Positions 1 through 6,785 of a stretch of 8,837 bases of DNA are shown here, in pieces. A model generated the notes under the pieces. That model saw only the letters and a program-made list of their open reading frames with translations, had not been told where the DNA came from and did not search any database. Position 1 is the first letter of the stretch. Each line of letters begins with the position of its first letter. The stretch lies in contig JAAZEW010000154.1 of assembly GCA_012512055.1 (NCBI GenBank), forward strand, positions 1 to 8,837, given 5' to 3'. Origin of the DNA: Bacillota bacterium. Its GTDB lineage: Bacteria; Bacillota_G; SHA-98; UBA4971. The position numbers were made by a program, and so were the translations under genes.

Positions 1-242
1 AGTATGCCTGTCGCTGCACCGGCGAAGAATCCTGCAACCGGCGCGAGGAGGGTTCCTGCCAGAGGGTGCACCCCTCCAATCAGTAACCTTGCAGCAATGG
101 CAGCTCCCATAGGGAAACTTCCGTCGACTGTCAAGTCAGGGAAATCCAACACCCGGGAGCTCAGATATACCCCCACTGCCATGACTGCATATACCAGGCC
201 TTGCTCTAAGACCCTTAATACCGCACCCAGACCCAGACTCAC
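1..242 (-). CDS. ABC importer permease, TrpY-like (partial, 3' end outside window)
   Basis: This is the inner-membrane permease of an ABC importer, probably carrying an amino acid or similar small solute. The visible 80 residues begin MSLGLGAVLRVLEQGLVYAV and include the family-typical stretch VLDFPDLTVDGSFPMGAA, followed by a hydrophobic Gly/Ala-rich membrane segment. This matches the permeases (COG4120 type) that pair with PF04392 substrate-binding proteins. The start is GTG at 242-240. It overlaps the TGA stop of the upstream substrate-binding gene (241-239) in a GTGA arrangement, which implies translational coupling. A ribosome binding site (GAGGTGATAAG) lies inside the end of that gene. 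The remainder of the permease, and presumably an ATPase gene, lie beyond the left edge. Family assignment is secure; the transported substrate is not. Confidence 0.88.
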   Translation of the reverse strand, partial: MSLGLGAVLRVLEQGLVYAVMAVGVYLSSRVLDFPDLTVDGSFPMGAAIAARLLIGGVHPLAGTLLAPVAGFFAGAATGI

Positions 243-1240
243 CTTATCACCTCATGAGCATCGTCAATCAGGTCTTGCGGGATGTGAATACCCATTCTGT
301 CTGCTGCTGCCAGGTTCAGAGCTATTTGCGTATCTTCAAGATACTCTATGGGACTATTTTTAGGCTCGCTCTCCCCTTTGAGAATCTTAGCTGCTATGTC
401 AGCAGTCTGCCTCCCGAGAACATGATAGTCTATCCCTATGGTCGCGAGAGCGCCTCGCCTTACACTGTCAACTTCACCGACGATTACCGGGATCTTGAAA
501 TCCTCTCCCACCTTGATGACTGACTCCAGCGCAGATACAACCGTATTGTCCGTAGGCACGTAGATTGCGTCCACCCTGCCTACCAGTGACTGAGCAGCTT
601 CATACACCCCGCTGGAAGAACTCACAGTGACTTCAATAAGCTGTAATCCAAGATCCCTTGCGGTTTCACGAGCGATGTCCACCTGCACAAGGGAGTTGGT
701 CTCACCTGCGTTATACATTACTCCCACACGCTCTGCCTCAGGAGATATCTGCTTCAAGAGTTCCAGTTGTTTCCTTACGGGAGTAAGATCAGATGTGCCT
801 GTAACGTTAGTCCCCGGCCTCTCCGTTGAATCAGCCAGCCCTGCGGCAACCGGGTCTGTTACAGCCGTTATCACAACGGGGATATCTTGAGTGGCCTTAG
901 CTGCCGCTTGAGCTGTAGGCGTAGCAATGGCGAGAATCATATCTACGTCATCAGAGACGAATTTTCCGGCGATAGACTGGGCAATAGCCATGTCTCCCTG
1001 GGCGTTCTGTATCGAAAACTCCGTGTTTTTTCCTTCTTCGAAGCCTAACTCAGCCAGGCGCTGAATGAATCCGTTCCTGGACGCGTCCAAGGCAGGATGC
1101 TCCACAATCTGCATAATGCCTATTCTAGTGACATCAGATTTCTTGTTGAACCGAGGTAAGACAAACGCCAGAATCGCAATTACCGCCAAAACCCCTACTA
1201 CAATAAATACCTGAGTCATCCCTGATTTTCTGGATGCCAT
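239..1240 (-). CDS. ABC importer substrate-binding protein (PF04392 family, TrpX-like)
   Basis: This is the extracytoplasmic solute-binding component of an ABC importer, 333 residues, the usual length for the family. Residues 9-29 form one hydrophobic helix after a basic N-terminus (MASRKSG), followed by FNKKSDV. There is no Cys near it, hence no lipobox, so the protein is either anchored by this helix or released by signal peptidase I. The family pattern is clear: IGIMQIVEHPALDASRNGF at the start of lobe 1, then IPVVITAVTDPVAAGL, GTNVTGTSD, VGVMYNAGETNS and a late lobe-2 segment ATIGIDYHVLGRQTADIA. The ATG start at 1240 has GGAGG seven bases upstream. It follows the Lrp/AsnC gene by 62 bases and overlaps the permease start by 4 bases. 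Related systems in streptococci (TrpXYZ) import tryptophan; the substrate here is inferred only as an amino acid or similar molecule. Confidence 0.92.
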   Translation of the reverse strand: MASRKSGMTQVFIVVGVLAVIAILAFVLPRFNKKSDVTRIGIMQIVEHPALDASRNGFIQRLAELGFEEGKNTEFSIQNAQGDMAIAQSIAGKFVSDDVDMILAIATPTAQAAAKATQDIPVVITAVTDPVAAGLADSTERPGTNVTGTSDLTPVRKQLELLKQISPEAERVGVMYNAGETNSLVQVDIARETARDLGLQLIEVTVSSSSGVYEAAQSLVGRVDAIYVPTDNTVVSALESVIKVGEDFKIPVIVGEVDSVRRGALATIGIDYHVLGRQTADIAAKILKGESEPKNSPIEYLEDTQIALNLAAADRMGIHIPQDLIDDAHEVIR

Positions 1241-1302
1241 TTAAATCCCTCCAATAAATGTAAATTAATGGTATGCTGCAATAATCCCCGACATAGTCCG
1301 GT

Positions 1303-1797
1303 TCAGTCACGGCATCCATCCCCCCCATCCTGACTCAACCACCCGTTCCAGGAGGAGCTTTCTTTGCACACTTTCAGGACGAGTGATGTCTCAGAGCTTC
1401 GTATTCCAGGTATCTGCCTCAATGTCTGAGTCAGAAACTTATACAGCTCATCATTGGAGCCAAAAACCGCTTCAACCATGACATCATGGGCACCGGCGCA
1501 GACAGCCACATACCTGACTTGTGGCGCTCCGGTGAGTTGAGCCACGACGCTGTCAGGTGAATCTCCTTCAACATCAAGGCCGATTATGGCGACAAAGTTC
1601 ATGCCCAATCTAAACGGATCGACAACTGCCTTGATTTCGATGACGCCTTCTTCAACAAGACGCGCGACTCGCTTTCTTACGGTACCTTCCGCGACTCCCA
1701 ATTCCTGCGCAATGAAGGTGAAAGGAGTTCTGCCGTCATTTTTCAAGTACGAGAGAATAGCCGTATCAAGCTGCTTCAGCATAGGAGAATCGTTCAC
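1303..1797 (-). CDS. Lrp/AsnC-family transcriptional regulator
   Basis: This is a DNA-binding regulator that usually senses an amino acid and works as a dimer or octamer. It has 164 residues. Residues 7-58 form the N-terminal helix-turn-helix (LDTAILSYLKNDGRTPFTFI, with the recognition segment VAEGTVRKRVARLVEEGVI). Residues 65-145 form the RAM/ligand domain, with the characteristic AGAHDVMVEA turn and the IPGIRSSETSLVL strand. The C-terminal tail (SSSWNGWLSQDGGDGCRD) is longer than usual and looks unstructured. The start is GTG at 1797-1795, with GGAG eight bases upstream; the internal ATG at codon 6 has no ribosome binding site. The ABC importer genes follow 62 bases downstream, so it may control, and be cotranscribed with, amino-acid uptake. 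Palindromes upstream (1825-1896) suggest autoregulation. Confidence 0.92.
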   Translation of the reverse strand: MNDSPMLKQLDTAILSYLKNDGRTPFTFIAQELGVAEGTVRKRVARLVEEGVIEIKAVVDPFRLGMNFVAIIGLDVEGDSPDSVVAQLTGAPQVRYVAVCAGAHDVMVEAVFGSNDELYKFLTQTLRQIPGIRSSETSLVLKVCKESSSWNGWLSQDGGDGCRD

Positions 1798-1824
1798 GGA
1801 TTTCGCTCCAATTCCCGATATTAT

Positions 1825-1839
1825 TTACGAATTTCGTAA
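1825..1839. promoter_or_regulatory. Palindrome 1 upstream of the Lrp/AsnC gene (candidate operator)
   Basis: TTACGA-ATT-TCGTAA is a perfect 15-base palindrome with an AT-rich centre, located 28 bases before the GTG start of the Lrp/AsnC gene. Lrp/AsnC proteins typically bind 13-15 base palindromes with AT-rich centres and often repress their own gene. Binding here is inferred from form and position only. Confidence 0.45.
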
Positions 1840-1849
1840 TCTCTTGCCC

Positions 1850-1863
1850 ATACATGCACGTAT
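1850..1863. promoter_or_regulatory. Imperfect palindrome 2 upstream of the Lrp/AsnC gene (candidate operator)
   Basis: ATAC-a-TGCA-c-GTAT is a 14-base palindrome with one mismatched pair, lying between two perfect 15-base palindromes. Its centre is about 25 bases from the first and about 33 bases from the third, which would allow cooperative binding of an Lrp-type oligomer. The sequence is unlike the other two, so it may be a weaker site or chance. Confidence 0.25.
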
Positions 1864-1881
1864 ACCGCAATATAGCTTTTC

Positions 1882-1896
1882 ATATTCGACGAATAT
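1882..1896. promoter_or_regulatory. Palindrome 3 upstream of the Lrp/AsnC gene (candidate operator)
   Basis: ATATTCG-A-CGAATAT is a perfect 15-base palindrome. On the minus strand it lies just upstream of a possible -10 box TATATT (1874-1869), so protein bound here could block transcription of the Lrp gene. No good -35 box at standard spacing is visible, so the promoter itself is uncertain. The half-site shares TTCG with palindrome 1 (TTTCGTAA), which suggests a common binding protein. Confidence 0.42.
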
Positions 1897-1950
1897 TGCA
1901 ATTATCCTTCTTGATGAGAAAGTCTTTTTTTGAAGGCGTAAGCAAAGGGG

Positions 1951-3195
1951 TCACATGGAGCGGGGAGTCCTTCGTCCGAGGAATCTCCGCCGGGTGGTTG
2001 AAGGAGGCTGGATATCCATAGTATCTTTGAGAGTGTCCGTTAAGAACTTGTACGAAACGATCACAATCATACCGGAACACCCGTACAGGATGGCAGCGCC
2101 CCAAAAGGAACTTGCCACTCCGAAGACGCCGCCCAAATACCCTCCGAGCAGCGGCCCAACAACGGACCCTGCTGAGGACATGGAATTCATAACCCCAAAG
2201 ACAGTGCCACGGATTTCAGGCGCCACTGCCTGAGCCACAAGGACGTTGATTGCCACAGACATGGCTACGCTTGGAGCGCCTGAGATGAACCTGGAAACGC
2301 CGAGGCTGTATACAGATTGGGAAAAGCCTTGCAGCATTACAAAGACTGCAAGAAGAAGCAAGCCGTCCCTTAGCATGGCTACGTAATTGCCTCTCCAGTA
2401 TCGTCCCACAAGCGGGGCGGAAATCGCAGTGGCTACCCCGAAGAGCGTCGCAATCGCGCTTGTGGCAAGTGCTGCATTGGCAGGGATGAGCTCTTTGATC
2501 AGCAAAGGTAAAGTAGGCCTGATACAGGCCGTGCCTGCCTGCATAATAACAAGGACGCCAAATAGGATCTGTAGCACGGGCAACGAAATTGCCTCTCGCA
2601 TACCTCTGATAATACCCGTCTGTTCTGTCTTCCGGATTGTCTTCTCTTTCACAATGAACAAAGCTATGAACGTAGCTATTGCCGGCATAGCCGCACACGC
2701 CACATAAGCGCCGTTAAGCCCGAAGAGAGACACATAAGCTGCGCCCAGTATCGGGCCTGCTATTGTGCCAATTGCCATAGTCGCTTGTAGCAAACCCATG
2801 GCAAAGCCAAGGTCCTCGTTAGGTGTGGTAGTGGCAATCAGCATGGTTGCAGCCGGGATGAACCCTGAAAGCCCTCCGGCGATAGCCTTAATATACAGAA
2901 TCTGTACGTGGCTCGTGGCAAAACCTACGAGGGCATACGATATCGTCAGGACTGTACCTGCCCGAATCAACATCGGCCGCTTACCGTACCTGTCTGCTAA
3001 AGCTCCCCACACAGGCGCCATTATAGCCGAAGTCAGTGCGCTGACGGAGAAGACCGCGCCTGACCAAAATGAAGCATTCGCCGGTGTTCCAAGCTCTGAC
3101 AGGAGAATGGGCAGAAAAGACACAACAATCATATCTCCCGCCTGGACAAGGGCACAACCTATACATAAAGCAAGTAAATTGCGGCGGTACTTCAC
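1951..3195 (-). CDS. MFS drug-exporter-like transporter (DHA1 family, MdtG-like)
   Basis: This is an inner-membrane, proton-coupled exporter of the major facilitator superfamily with about 12 predicted membrane helices. The 414 residues match the roughly 400 usual for the DHA1 family. Motif A is intact after helix 2 (GALADRYGKRP, about residues 64-74). It is preceded by FWSGAVFSVSALTSAIMAPVWG, whose arrangement resembles E. coli MdtG. The motif-C region reads GTIAGPILGA, and the second half repeats the pattern (VVGPLLGGYLGG). The C-terminal tail is basic and cytoplasmic. The chosen start is GTG at 3195-3193, because AAGGAG lies seven bases upstream. A TTG at 3228 would add 11 very basic residues but has only a poor ribosome binding site. 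The substrate cannot be deduced. The Lrp/AsnC gene follows after 153 bases with no visible terminator between them. Confidence 0.88.
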   Translation of the reverse strand: MKYRRNLLALCIGCALVQAGDMIVVSFLPILLSELGTPANASFWSGAVFSVSALTSAIMAPVWGALADRYGKRPMLIRAGTVLTISYALVGFATSHVQILYIKAIAGGLSGFIPAATMLIATTTPNEDLGFAMGLLQATMAIGTIAGPILGAAYVSLFGLNGAYVACAAMPAIATFIALFIVKEKTIRKTEQTGIIRGMREAISLPVLQILFGVLVIMQAGTACIRPTLPLLIKELIPANAALATSAIATLFGVATAISAPLVGRYWRGNYVAMLRDGLLLLAVFVMLQGFSQSVYSLGVSRFISGAPSVAMSVAINVLVAQAVAPEIRGTVFGVMNSMSSAGSVVGPLLGGYLGGVFGVASSFWGAAILYGCSGMIVIVSYKFLTDTLKDTMDIQPPSTTRRRFLGRRTPRSM

Positions 3196-3295
3196 ACTGC
3201 CACTCCTTGTTGAACGTTTTCTTCTCAAAATCCCAAAGGGAAATCATATCTTGACACGGGGTCTCGTAAGGCCTGCTCATTATGGCCTATAGAAT

Positions 3296-3304
3296 ATCAT
3301 AACA
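3296..3304 (-). promoter_or_regulatory. Extended -10 promoter for the MFS gene
   Basis: On the minus strand TG-T-TATGAT (3304-3296) is an extended -10 element with a 5/6 hexamer, expected to start transcription near 3289, about 95 bases before the MFS GTG. The -35 region 17 bases away (CTGTTC) is poor, as is common with extended -10 promoters. A second candidate just upstream is TTGCCT (3339-3334), an 18-base spacer, then TAGTAT (3315-3310), 4/6 at each box. Inferred from sequence only. Confidence 0.45.
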
Positions 3305-3419
3305 TACCTATACTACTTGAACAGGCCATGTTTAGGCAAGCCCTCAAGTCAAGGCAATTACAGCTAGGTATGAGTTCATTAGCTTTCGCCGGTTTTCGGA
3401 TTGTCTTGGGTGGCCCCAC

Positions 3420-3471
3420 ACGGTACGTACACTTTCTGGAACCGGCGATCACTTATGGTGATCTGCCTGGG
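3420..3471 (-). repeat. 52-base dispersed repeat, copy 1 (hairpin-containing)
   Basis: This copy starts on the base after the glgA stop codon and reads on the minus strand from CCCAGGCAGATCACC to GTACCGT. It matches 45 of 52 bases with copy 2 at 7934-7985, which lies in the opposite orientation. The first half folds as GATCAC-CATAA-GTGATC, extended by GGC/GCC and CC/GG pairs with single-base bulges. The second half (GTTCCAG, AAGTGT, CGTACCGT) is conserved but not obviously paired. No T-run follows the hairpin, so it is not a standard intrinsic terminator, although it could stabilise the glgA 3' end. It may be an extragenic palindromic element, a MITE-like unit or the end of an insertion sequence. 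Confidence 0.75.
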
Positions 3472-4959
3472 TTATGCCGGATACGGCACGGATTCCAACT
3501 TGTTTCTCGCCACTCCGTAGATACTCATGTATTCAGCCGCTGAACGGTTCCATGAGAAGTCATGCCGCATAGCATTTTCTACCAAAGACACCCATCTCCT
3601 CCTGTCTTGGTAGACTGCAATTGCACGTCTCACTGCATCCTTGAGCGCGCCGGCTGAATACTCAGCGAACGTGAACCCATTTCCCGCATGTCTGTCAGGT
3701 TCATAATTAGTGACAGTGTCTGCAAGCCCTCCCGTGCTCCTCACAACGGGAATCGTGCCGTAGCGCATACTGATGAGCTGCCCCAATCCACAGGGTTCAA
3801 AGCGGCTTGGCATGAGAAACATGTCACACCCTGCATAAATTCGCTGAGCCAAAGCAACGTTGAAGCCGACTTCGACTGCTATCTTGTCCGGGTAATCCTC
3901 ATGAAAAGAGCGGAATAGCTCCTCATAATAAGGGTCTCCTGTTCCAAGAAGCACAAATTGGATATCTTGCCCGACAATATCAGGAATGATCTCAGCAATG
4001 AGATCCAAGCCTTTCTGGTCTACAAGTCTGGACACTACTCCGATAAGAGGCATGTCTCCCGGGGGAAGATCCATCTCGCGTTGGAGAGCATACTTATTTT
4101 CCTTCTTATCCTCCAAGTTGCCTACACCGTAATTACGATAGATACGCGCATCTGTTTCCGGGTTAAATTCGTGGTAATTCAAACCATTGAGAATGCCATA
4201 TACATCCTGTGCCCTGGACCTTAAGATTCCGTCCATAAGTTGGCCGTAGACAGGTGTTTGGATTTCCTTGGCATAGGTCTTACTTACTGTGCTTATCACG
4301 TCTGCATACGCAATTCCTGCTTTCATGAAACTCACATTCCCGTAGAATTCAATACTCTCAGGCGTGAAGTACTCGTCTCCCAAACCGATCAACGAAAGCA
4401 CTTCCCGAGGGTAATTCCCCTGATACTTCAGGTTATGGATCGTGAATAAGGTGGCAATTCCCTGGTATATCGGATCTTGAGAGTATTTCTCACGGAGAAG
4501 GAGAGGCACGAGGCCTGTCTGCCAGTCATTGCAGTGTATCACGTGGGGTGCCCACCCTAAGTGCCTAATCATCTCCAGGATGGCCCTGGAAAAAAACGCA
4601 AATCGTTCTGCCTCGTCAAAATACATATACATGTTGTCCCTGTCGAAATAATGGTAGTTGTCAATGAAATAGACAGGCACAAGCCTCTCTATCCCATCGA
4701 GTCTCGCTCTTATCACGCCTTCACGCAGAATCGCAGTGGCTTTTCTCTGGCCTACCTGCACCGGAAAATCTCCTAATGTCCTGTAGTCAGTGATTCCCCG
4801 GTACTTGGGCATAACCACCCGCACATCATTTCCCATTGTCGCCAGGGCTTTCGGGAGCGAGCCTGCTACATCTGCAAGTCCTCCCGTCTTCGCGAACGGC
4901 GCGACTTCGGGAGAGGCAATCAGTATTCTGTAGGTTTCATCGAGTTGTTGGACATTCAT
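3472..4959 (-). CDS. glgA: Glycogen (starch) synthase GlgA
   Basis: This cytosolic GT5 glycosyltransferase adds glucose from ADP-glucose to the non-reducing end of alpha-1,4-glucan. It has 495 residues (E. coli GlgA 477). The N-terminal Rossmann domain opens RILIASPEVAPFAKTGGLADV, with the KTGGL nucleotide-sugar loop at residues 24-28. HCNDWQTGLVP (about 142-152) and TIHNLKYQG are further family motifs. The C-terminal domain has VVSRLVDQKGLDL, with Arg311 and Lys316 as phosphate-contact residues, and PSRFEPCGLGQ with the catalytic-region Glu388, then STGGLADTV. The chosen start is ATG at 4959-4957, behind AGGAAGGGG; an upstream in-frame TTG at 5001 would add 14 residues with no similarity to the family start. 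It follows the GalT gene by 57 bases and ends against a dispersed repeat. No glgB, glgC or glgP is in the window. Confidence 0.97.
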   Translation of the reverse strand: MNVQQLDETYRILIASPEVAPFAKTGGLADVAGSLPKALATMGNDVRVVMPKYRGITDYRTLGDFPVQVGQRKATAILREGVIRARLDGIERLVPVYFIDNYHYFDRDNMYMYFDEAERFAFFSRAILEMIRHLGWAPHVIHCNDWQTGLVPLLLREKYSQDPIYQGIATLFTIHNLKYQGNYPREVLSLIGLGDEYFTPESIEFYGNVSFMKAGIAYADVISTVSKTYAKEIQTPVYGQLMDGILRSRAQDVYGILNGLNYHEFNPETDARIYRNYGVGNLEDKKENKYALQREMDLPPGDMPLIGVVSRLVDQKGLDLIAEIIPDIVGQDIQFVLLGTGDPYYEELFRSFHEDYPDKIAVEVGFNVALAQRIYAGCDMFLMPSRFEPCGLGQLISMRYGTIPVVRSTGGLADTVTNYEPDRHAGNGFTFAEYSAGALKDAVRRAIAVYQDRRRWVSLVENAMRHDFSWNRSAAEYMSIYGVARNKLESVPYPA

Positions 4960-5016
4960 TGCGTAGATACCCCTTCCTATTCCTCCAGGCCCAAAGCGCA
5001 ACTACCGTGACATTTC

Positions 5017-6054
5017 TCAGCCCTCTGCGCGTCCCGGCATGCTCTCACGCAAAGCAGCCGCAGCTACCTCTGGGGCTGTTGGATTTATGTAGTATCCCGT
5101 GCCCAGTTCGAATCCTGCAATAGTCGCAAGGCGCGGAATCAGCTCGAGATGCCAATGATAGTATGCGCCAAAATCCCCTTTCCATGGGGCGGTGTGCCAT
5201 ACAATATTATATGGAACGTCATCAAATGCCAGTTCGAACGTGCGGACTACCTGACGCAGCATTGTGGCAAGATCAGCAAGTTCATCCTGGGATATCTCTT
5301 CAAAAGCTTCGTTGTGACGCTTTGGAGTAATCCAAGTTTCATAAGGGAACTTGGATGCGTATGGGCAAAATGCCAGGAAGTGTTCGGATTCCGCAAGCAC
5401 CCGTTCTTTTCCGTCAATCTCCTTCTCTACAGTCTGGCAGTACAGGCACTTTCCTGTCCTGTCCTTGTGCTGCCTGGCATAATCCAGCTCCACCTCAATA
5501 ACCTTGGGCACTATCGGAACAGCGATTAGCTGACAATGCGTATGTGAAAGAGAGGCACCTCCCTGACGCCCCCAATTCTTGAAAGCCTGCAGATACTTAA
5601 GCCTTTTGTTTTCTCTGAGCGCACGGAAACGAGCGATTATGGCAGTAAGTATGTCCTCCATCCGATCTTGAGAATGCGTCCCGAATGTGGAATCGTGTTC
5701 CGGGGATTCGACAACAACCTCGTGGATCCCAACTGCAGGTATGTTAACGTATAGTCCGTCCTCCGCTTCAGAATCGCTGTCCATGTCCGGAGAACCCTCG
5801 TATTCCAAGGAAAAGGCAGGGAACTTGTTCGGCACAACTCTTACTTGCCAGCCCTCCGCATTAGGCGCTTCAATCGCGCGGCCCAGTGCAAACACCTCAG
5901 GGGGAGTCATATGTTCGCTTCCGTAGCAAAAGGGGCATGTGCCCGTTTTTTGCTCACCGTGAATAATTCGAAAGTCAGAAGGGCGCCTGCTTCTGGCAGA
6001 CGCAATTGCTACCCATGCTCCTGATGTAGGATCTCTTCTCAACTCAGATATCAT
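5017..6054 (-). CDS. galT: GalT-like galactose-1-phosphate uridylyltransferase (HIT superfamily)
   Basis: This enzyme family moves UMP between UDP-glucose and galactose-1-phosphate in the Leloir pathway through a uridylyl-histidine intermediate. The 345 residues compare with 348 in E. coli GalT. The expected residues are present: zinc ligands Cys40 and Cys43 (CPFC), His120 (SPEHDST) and His171; the active-site triad segment HTHCQ with nucleophile His173 and Gln175; and the C-terminal metal motif YYHWHLELIPR (His300, His302). Proline of the common HPH motif is replaced by Thr, and there is an extra CLYC pair at about 203-206. The ATG start at 6054 has AGAGGGG just upstream. It sits between the DUF2148 gene (32 bases) and glgA (57 bases). 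Because it is paired with glgA and no other galactose gene is present, a different sugar-phosphate or ADP-sugar substrate, as in GalT-like phosphorylases, is possible. Confidence 0.87.
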   Translation of the reverse strand: MISELRRDPTSGAWVAIASARSRRPSDFRIIHGEQKTGTCPFCYGSEHMTPPEVFALGRAIEAPNAEGWQVRVVPNKFPAFSLEYEGSPDMDSDSEAEDGLYVNIPAVGIHEVVVESPEHDSTFGTHSQDRMEDILTAIIARFRALRENKRLKYLQAFKNWGRQGGASLSHTHCQLIAVPIVPKVIEVELDYARQHKDRTGKCLYCQTVEKEIDGKERVLAESEHFLAFCPYASKFPYETWITPKRHNEAFEEISQDELADLATMLRQVVRTFELAFDDVPYNIVWHTAPWKGDFGAYYHWHLELIPRLATIAGFELGTGYYINPTAPEVAAAALRESMPGRAEG

Positions 6055-6086
6055 GAAACCCCTCTTTTCAGCTCATTCTCTCTGGT

Positions 6087-6608
6087 CTATTTCCTGTCAA
6101 AGTAGATGCTCTTTCCAGTAGCCGACAAAGGAATGCCGATTACGATATCAGCATCAATCAAGCCCATCTTCTTAGCCACTACTCCCACGCGATACATAAT
6201 CCTGTTGTCGATATTATGGATAGAAGCAACCTTTACCGCAGAGCCCAAGGCAATGCCCATGTCAGTACTTCTCCAAACGCATACAGGCCCCGCGAATTCA
6301 GCCCCGTCATGCACGCCCGGCAAGTCCACGCACTTATCATACCCGCATGCGCCACAGTTAAGACCACAAACCTCAGCATTCTTCAAGCCGATGAGCACGC
6401 AAGCAGAACTTGCAGCAACGTTCCCGCCGTCGCGATCATAATTCACCTTACCGGAATCCTTCCCATATTCAACCATGCCTTCGGCAAGCTTGCGCAAGGC
6501 GTCTCCTTCAACAACTGCGGTTACTATGAAATCTTTCCCGACAGTCTTAGGAGCAGTCCGTGCAGCGACACACATTAGATCCGCTACCATCCTTATTGCA
6601 TCTTTCAC
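6087..6608 (-). CDS. DUF2148 ferredoxin-like cysteine-cluster protein
   Basis: This is a small cytosolic protein of the DUF2148 family, found mainly in anaerobic bacteria and archaea; its function is unknown. The 173 residues begin MKDAIRMVADLMCVAARTAPKTVGKD, the typical family start. The central motif CGLNCGACGYDKC (Cys81, Cys85, Cys88, Cys93) suggests an iron-sulfur cluster, and Cys110 (GPVC) is another conserved-looking residue. The C-terminal half is AxxI/VG-rich and ends in a predicted small nucleotide- or metal-binding-like fold (IVIGIPLSATGKSIYFDRK). The chosen start is GTG at 6608-6606, because GGAGGT stands eight bases upstream; the longer frame reaching 6686 would add 26 unrelated residues. 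It is the first gene of an apparent operon with galT and glgA. Redox or metal sensing is only a guess. Confidence 0.85.
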   Translation of the reverse strand: MKDAIRMVADLMCVAARTAPKTVGKDFIVTAVVEGDALRKLAEGMVEYGKDSGKVNYDRDGGNVAASSACVLIGLKNAEVCGLNCGACGYDKCVDLPGVHDGAEFAGPVCVWRSTDMGIALGSAVKVASIHNIDNRIMYRVGVVAKKMGLIDADIVIGIPLSATGKSIYFDRK

Positions 6609-6688
6609 GAAAAACCACCTCCAGCAAGAATATTCCACGTAAAATCGGGAACTCCTCGGCGTATTCTTGGATTCCTTAGGAAACAAAG

Positions 6689-6718
6689 GGATGAAAACCG
6701 GCTACCTGTGCCATGCTA
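6689..6718 (+). promoter_or_regulatory. Sigma-G-like promoter for the DUF1657 gene
   Basis: GGATG (6689-6693), an 18-base spacer and CATGCTA (6712-6718) match the Bacillus-type forespore sigma-G pattern (GHATR, N18, CATXHTA) in everything but the second base of the -35 element. Transcription would start near 6726, leaving a leader of about 120 bases. Expression of the DUF1657 gene in the forespore would fit the association of that family with spore-formers. Inferred from pattern only. Confidence 0.45.
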
Positions 6719-6727
6719 TAACACAGG
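6705..6727. promoter_or_regulatory. Inverted repeat around the sigma-G-like -10 box (candidate operator)
   Basis: CCTGTG (6705-6710) and CACAGG (6722-6727) form a perfect 6-base inverted repeat with an 11-base gap that contains the CATGCTA -10 box. The centre-to-centre distance of the half-sites (17 bases) suits a dimeric regulator more than an RNA hairpin. It lies between the divergent DUF2148 and DUF1657 genes, so one bound protein could affect both. Confidence 0.35.
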
Positions 6728-6785
6728 CAATCCAAGAGGAGGCGCTGTCCTGTCGCCAGAGGGCACCAGGCCGTAGAGGGCAAGC

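Noticed and set aside
1241..1302. T-box or other riboswitch ahead of the ABC importer genes
   Set aside because: Only 62 bases separate the genes, too few for a T-box, and no conserved T-box sequence is present.
1903..1930. CTTCTT-GATG-AGAAAG followed by seven T on the plus strand as a terminator
   Set aside because: The stem has mismatches and is AT-rich, and no plus-strand gene ends upstream that it could terminate.
2216..2698. Minus-strand open frame of 160 codons inside the MFS gene
   Set aside because: It is a shadow frame of the MFS transporter with a Cys/His/Arg-rich composition typical of out-of-frame translation.
3251..3256. Perfect TTGACA on the plus strand as a promoter -35 box
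   Set aside because: No acceptable -10 box lies 16-18 bases downstream and no plus-strand gene follows.
3447..3463. GATCAC/GTGATC hairpin after glgA as an intrinsic terminator
   Set aside because: No T-run follows on the minus strand, and the same hairpin recurs in the opposite orientation at 7934-7985, so it is treated as part of a dispersed repeat.
3328..3543. Plus-strand open frame of 71 codons
   Set aside because: It overlaps the conserved glgA 3' end and the repeat, has no ribosome binding site and no recognisable product.
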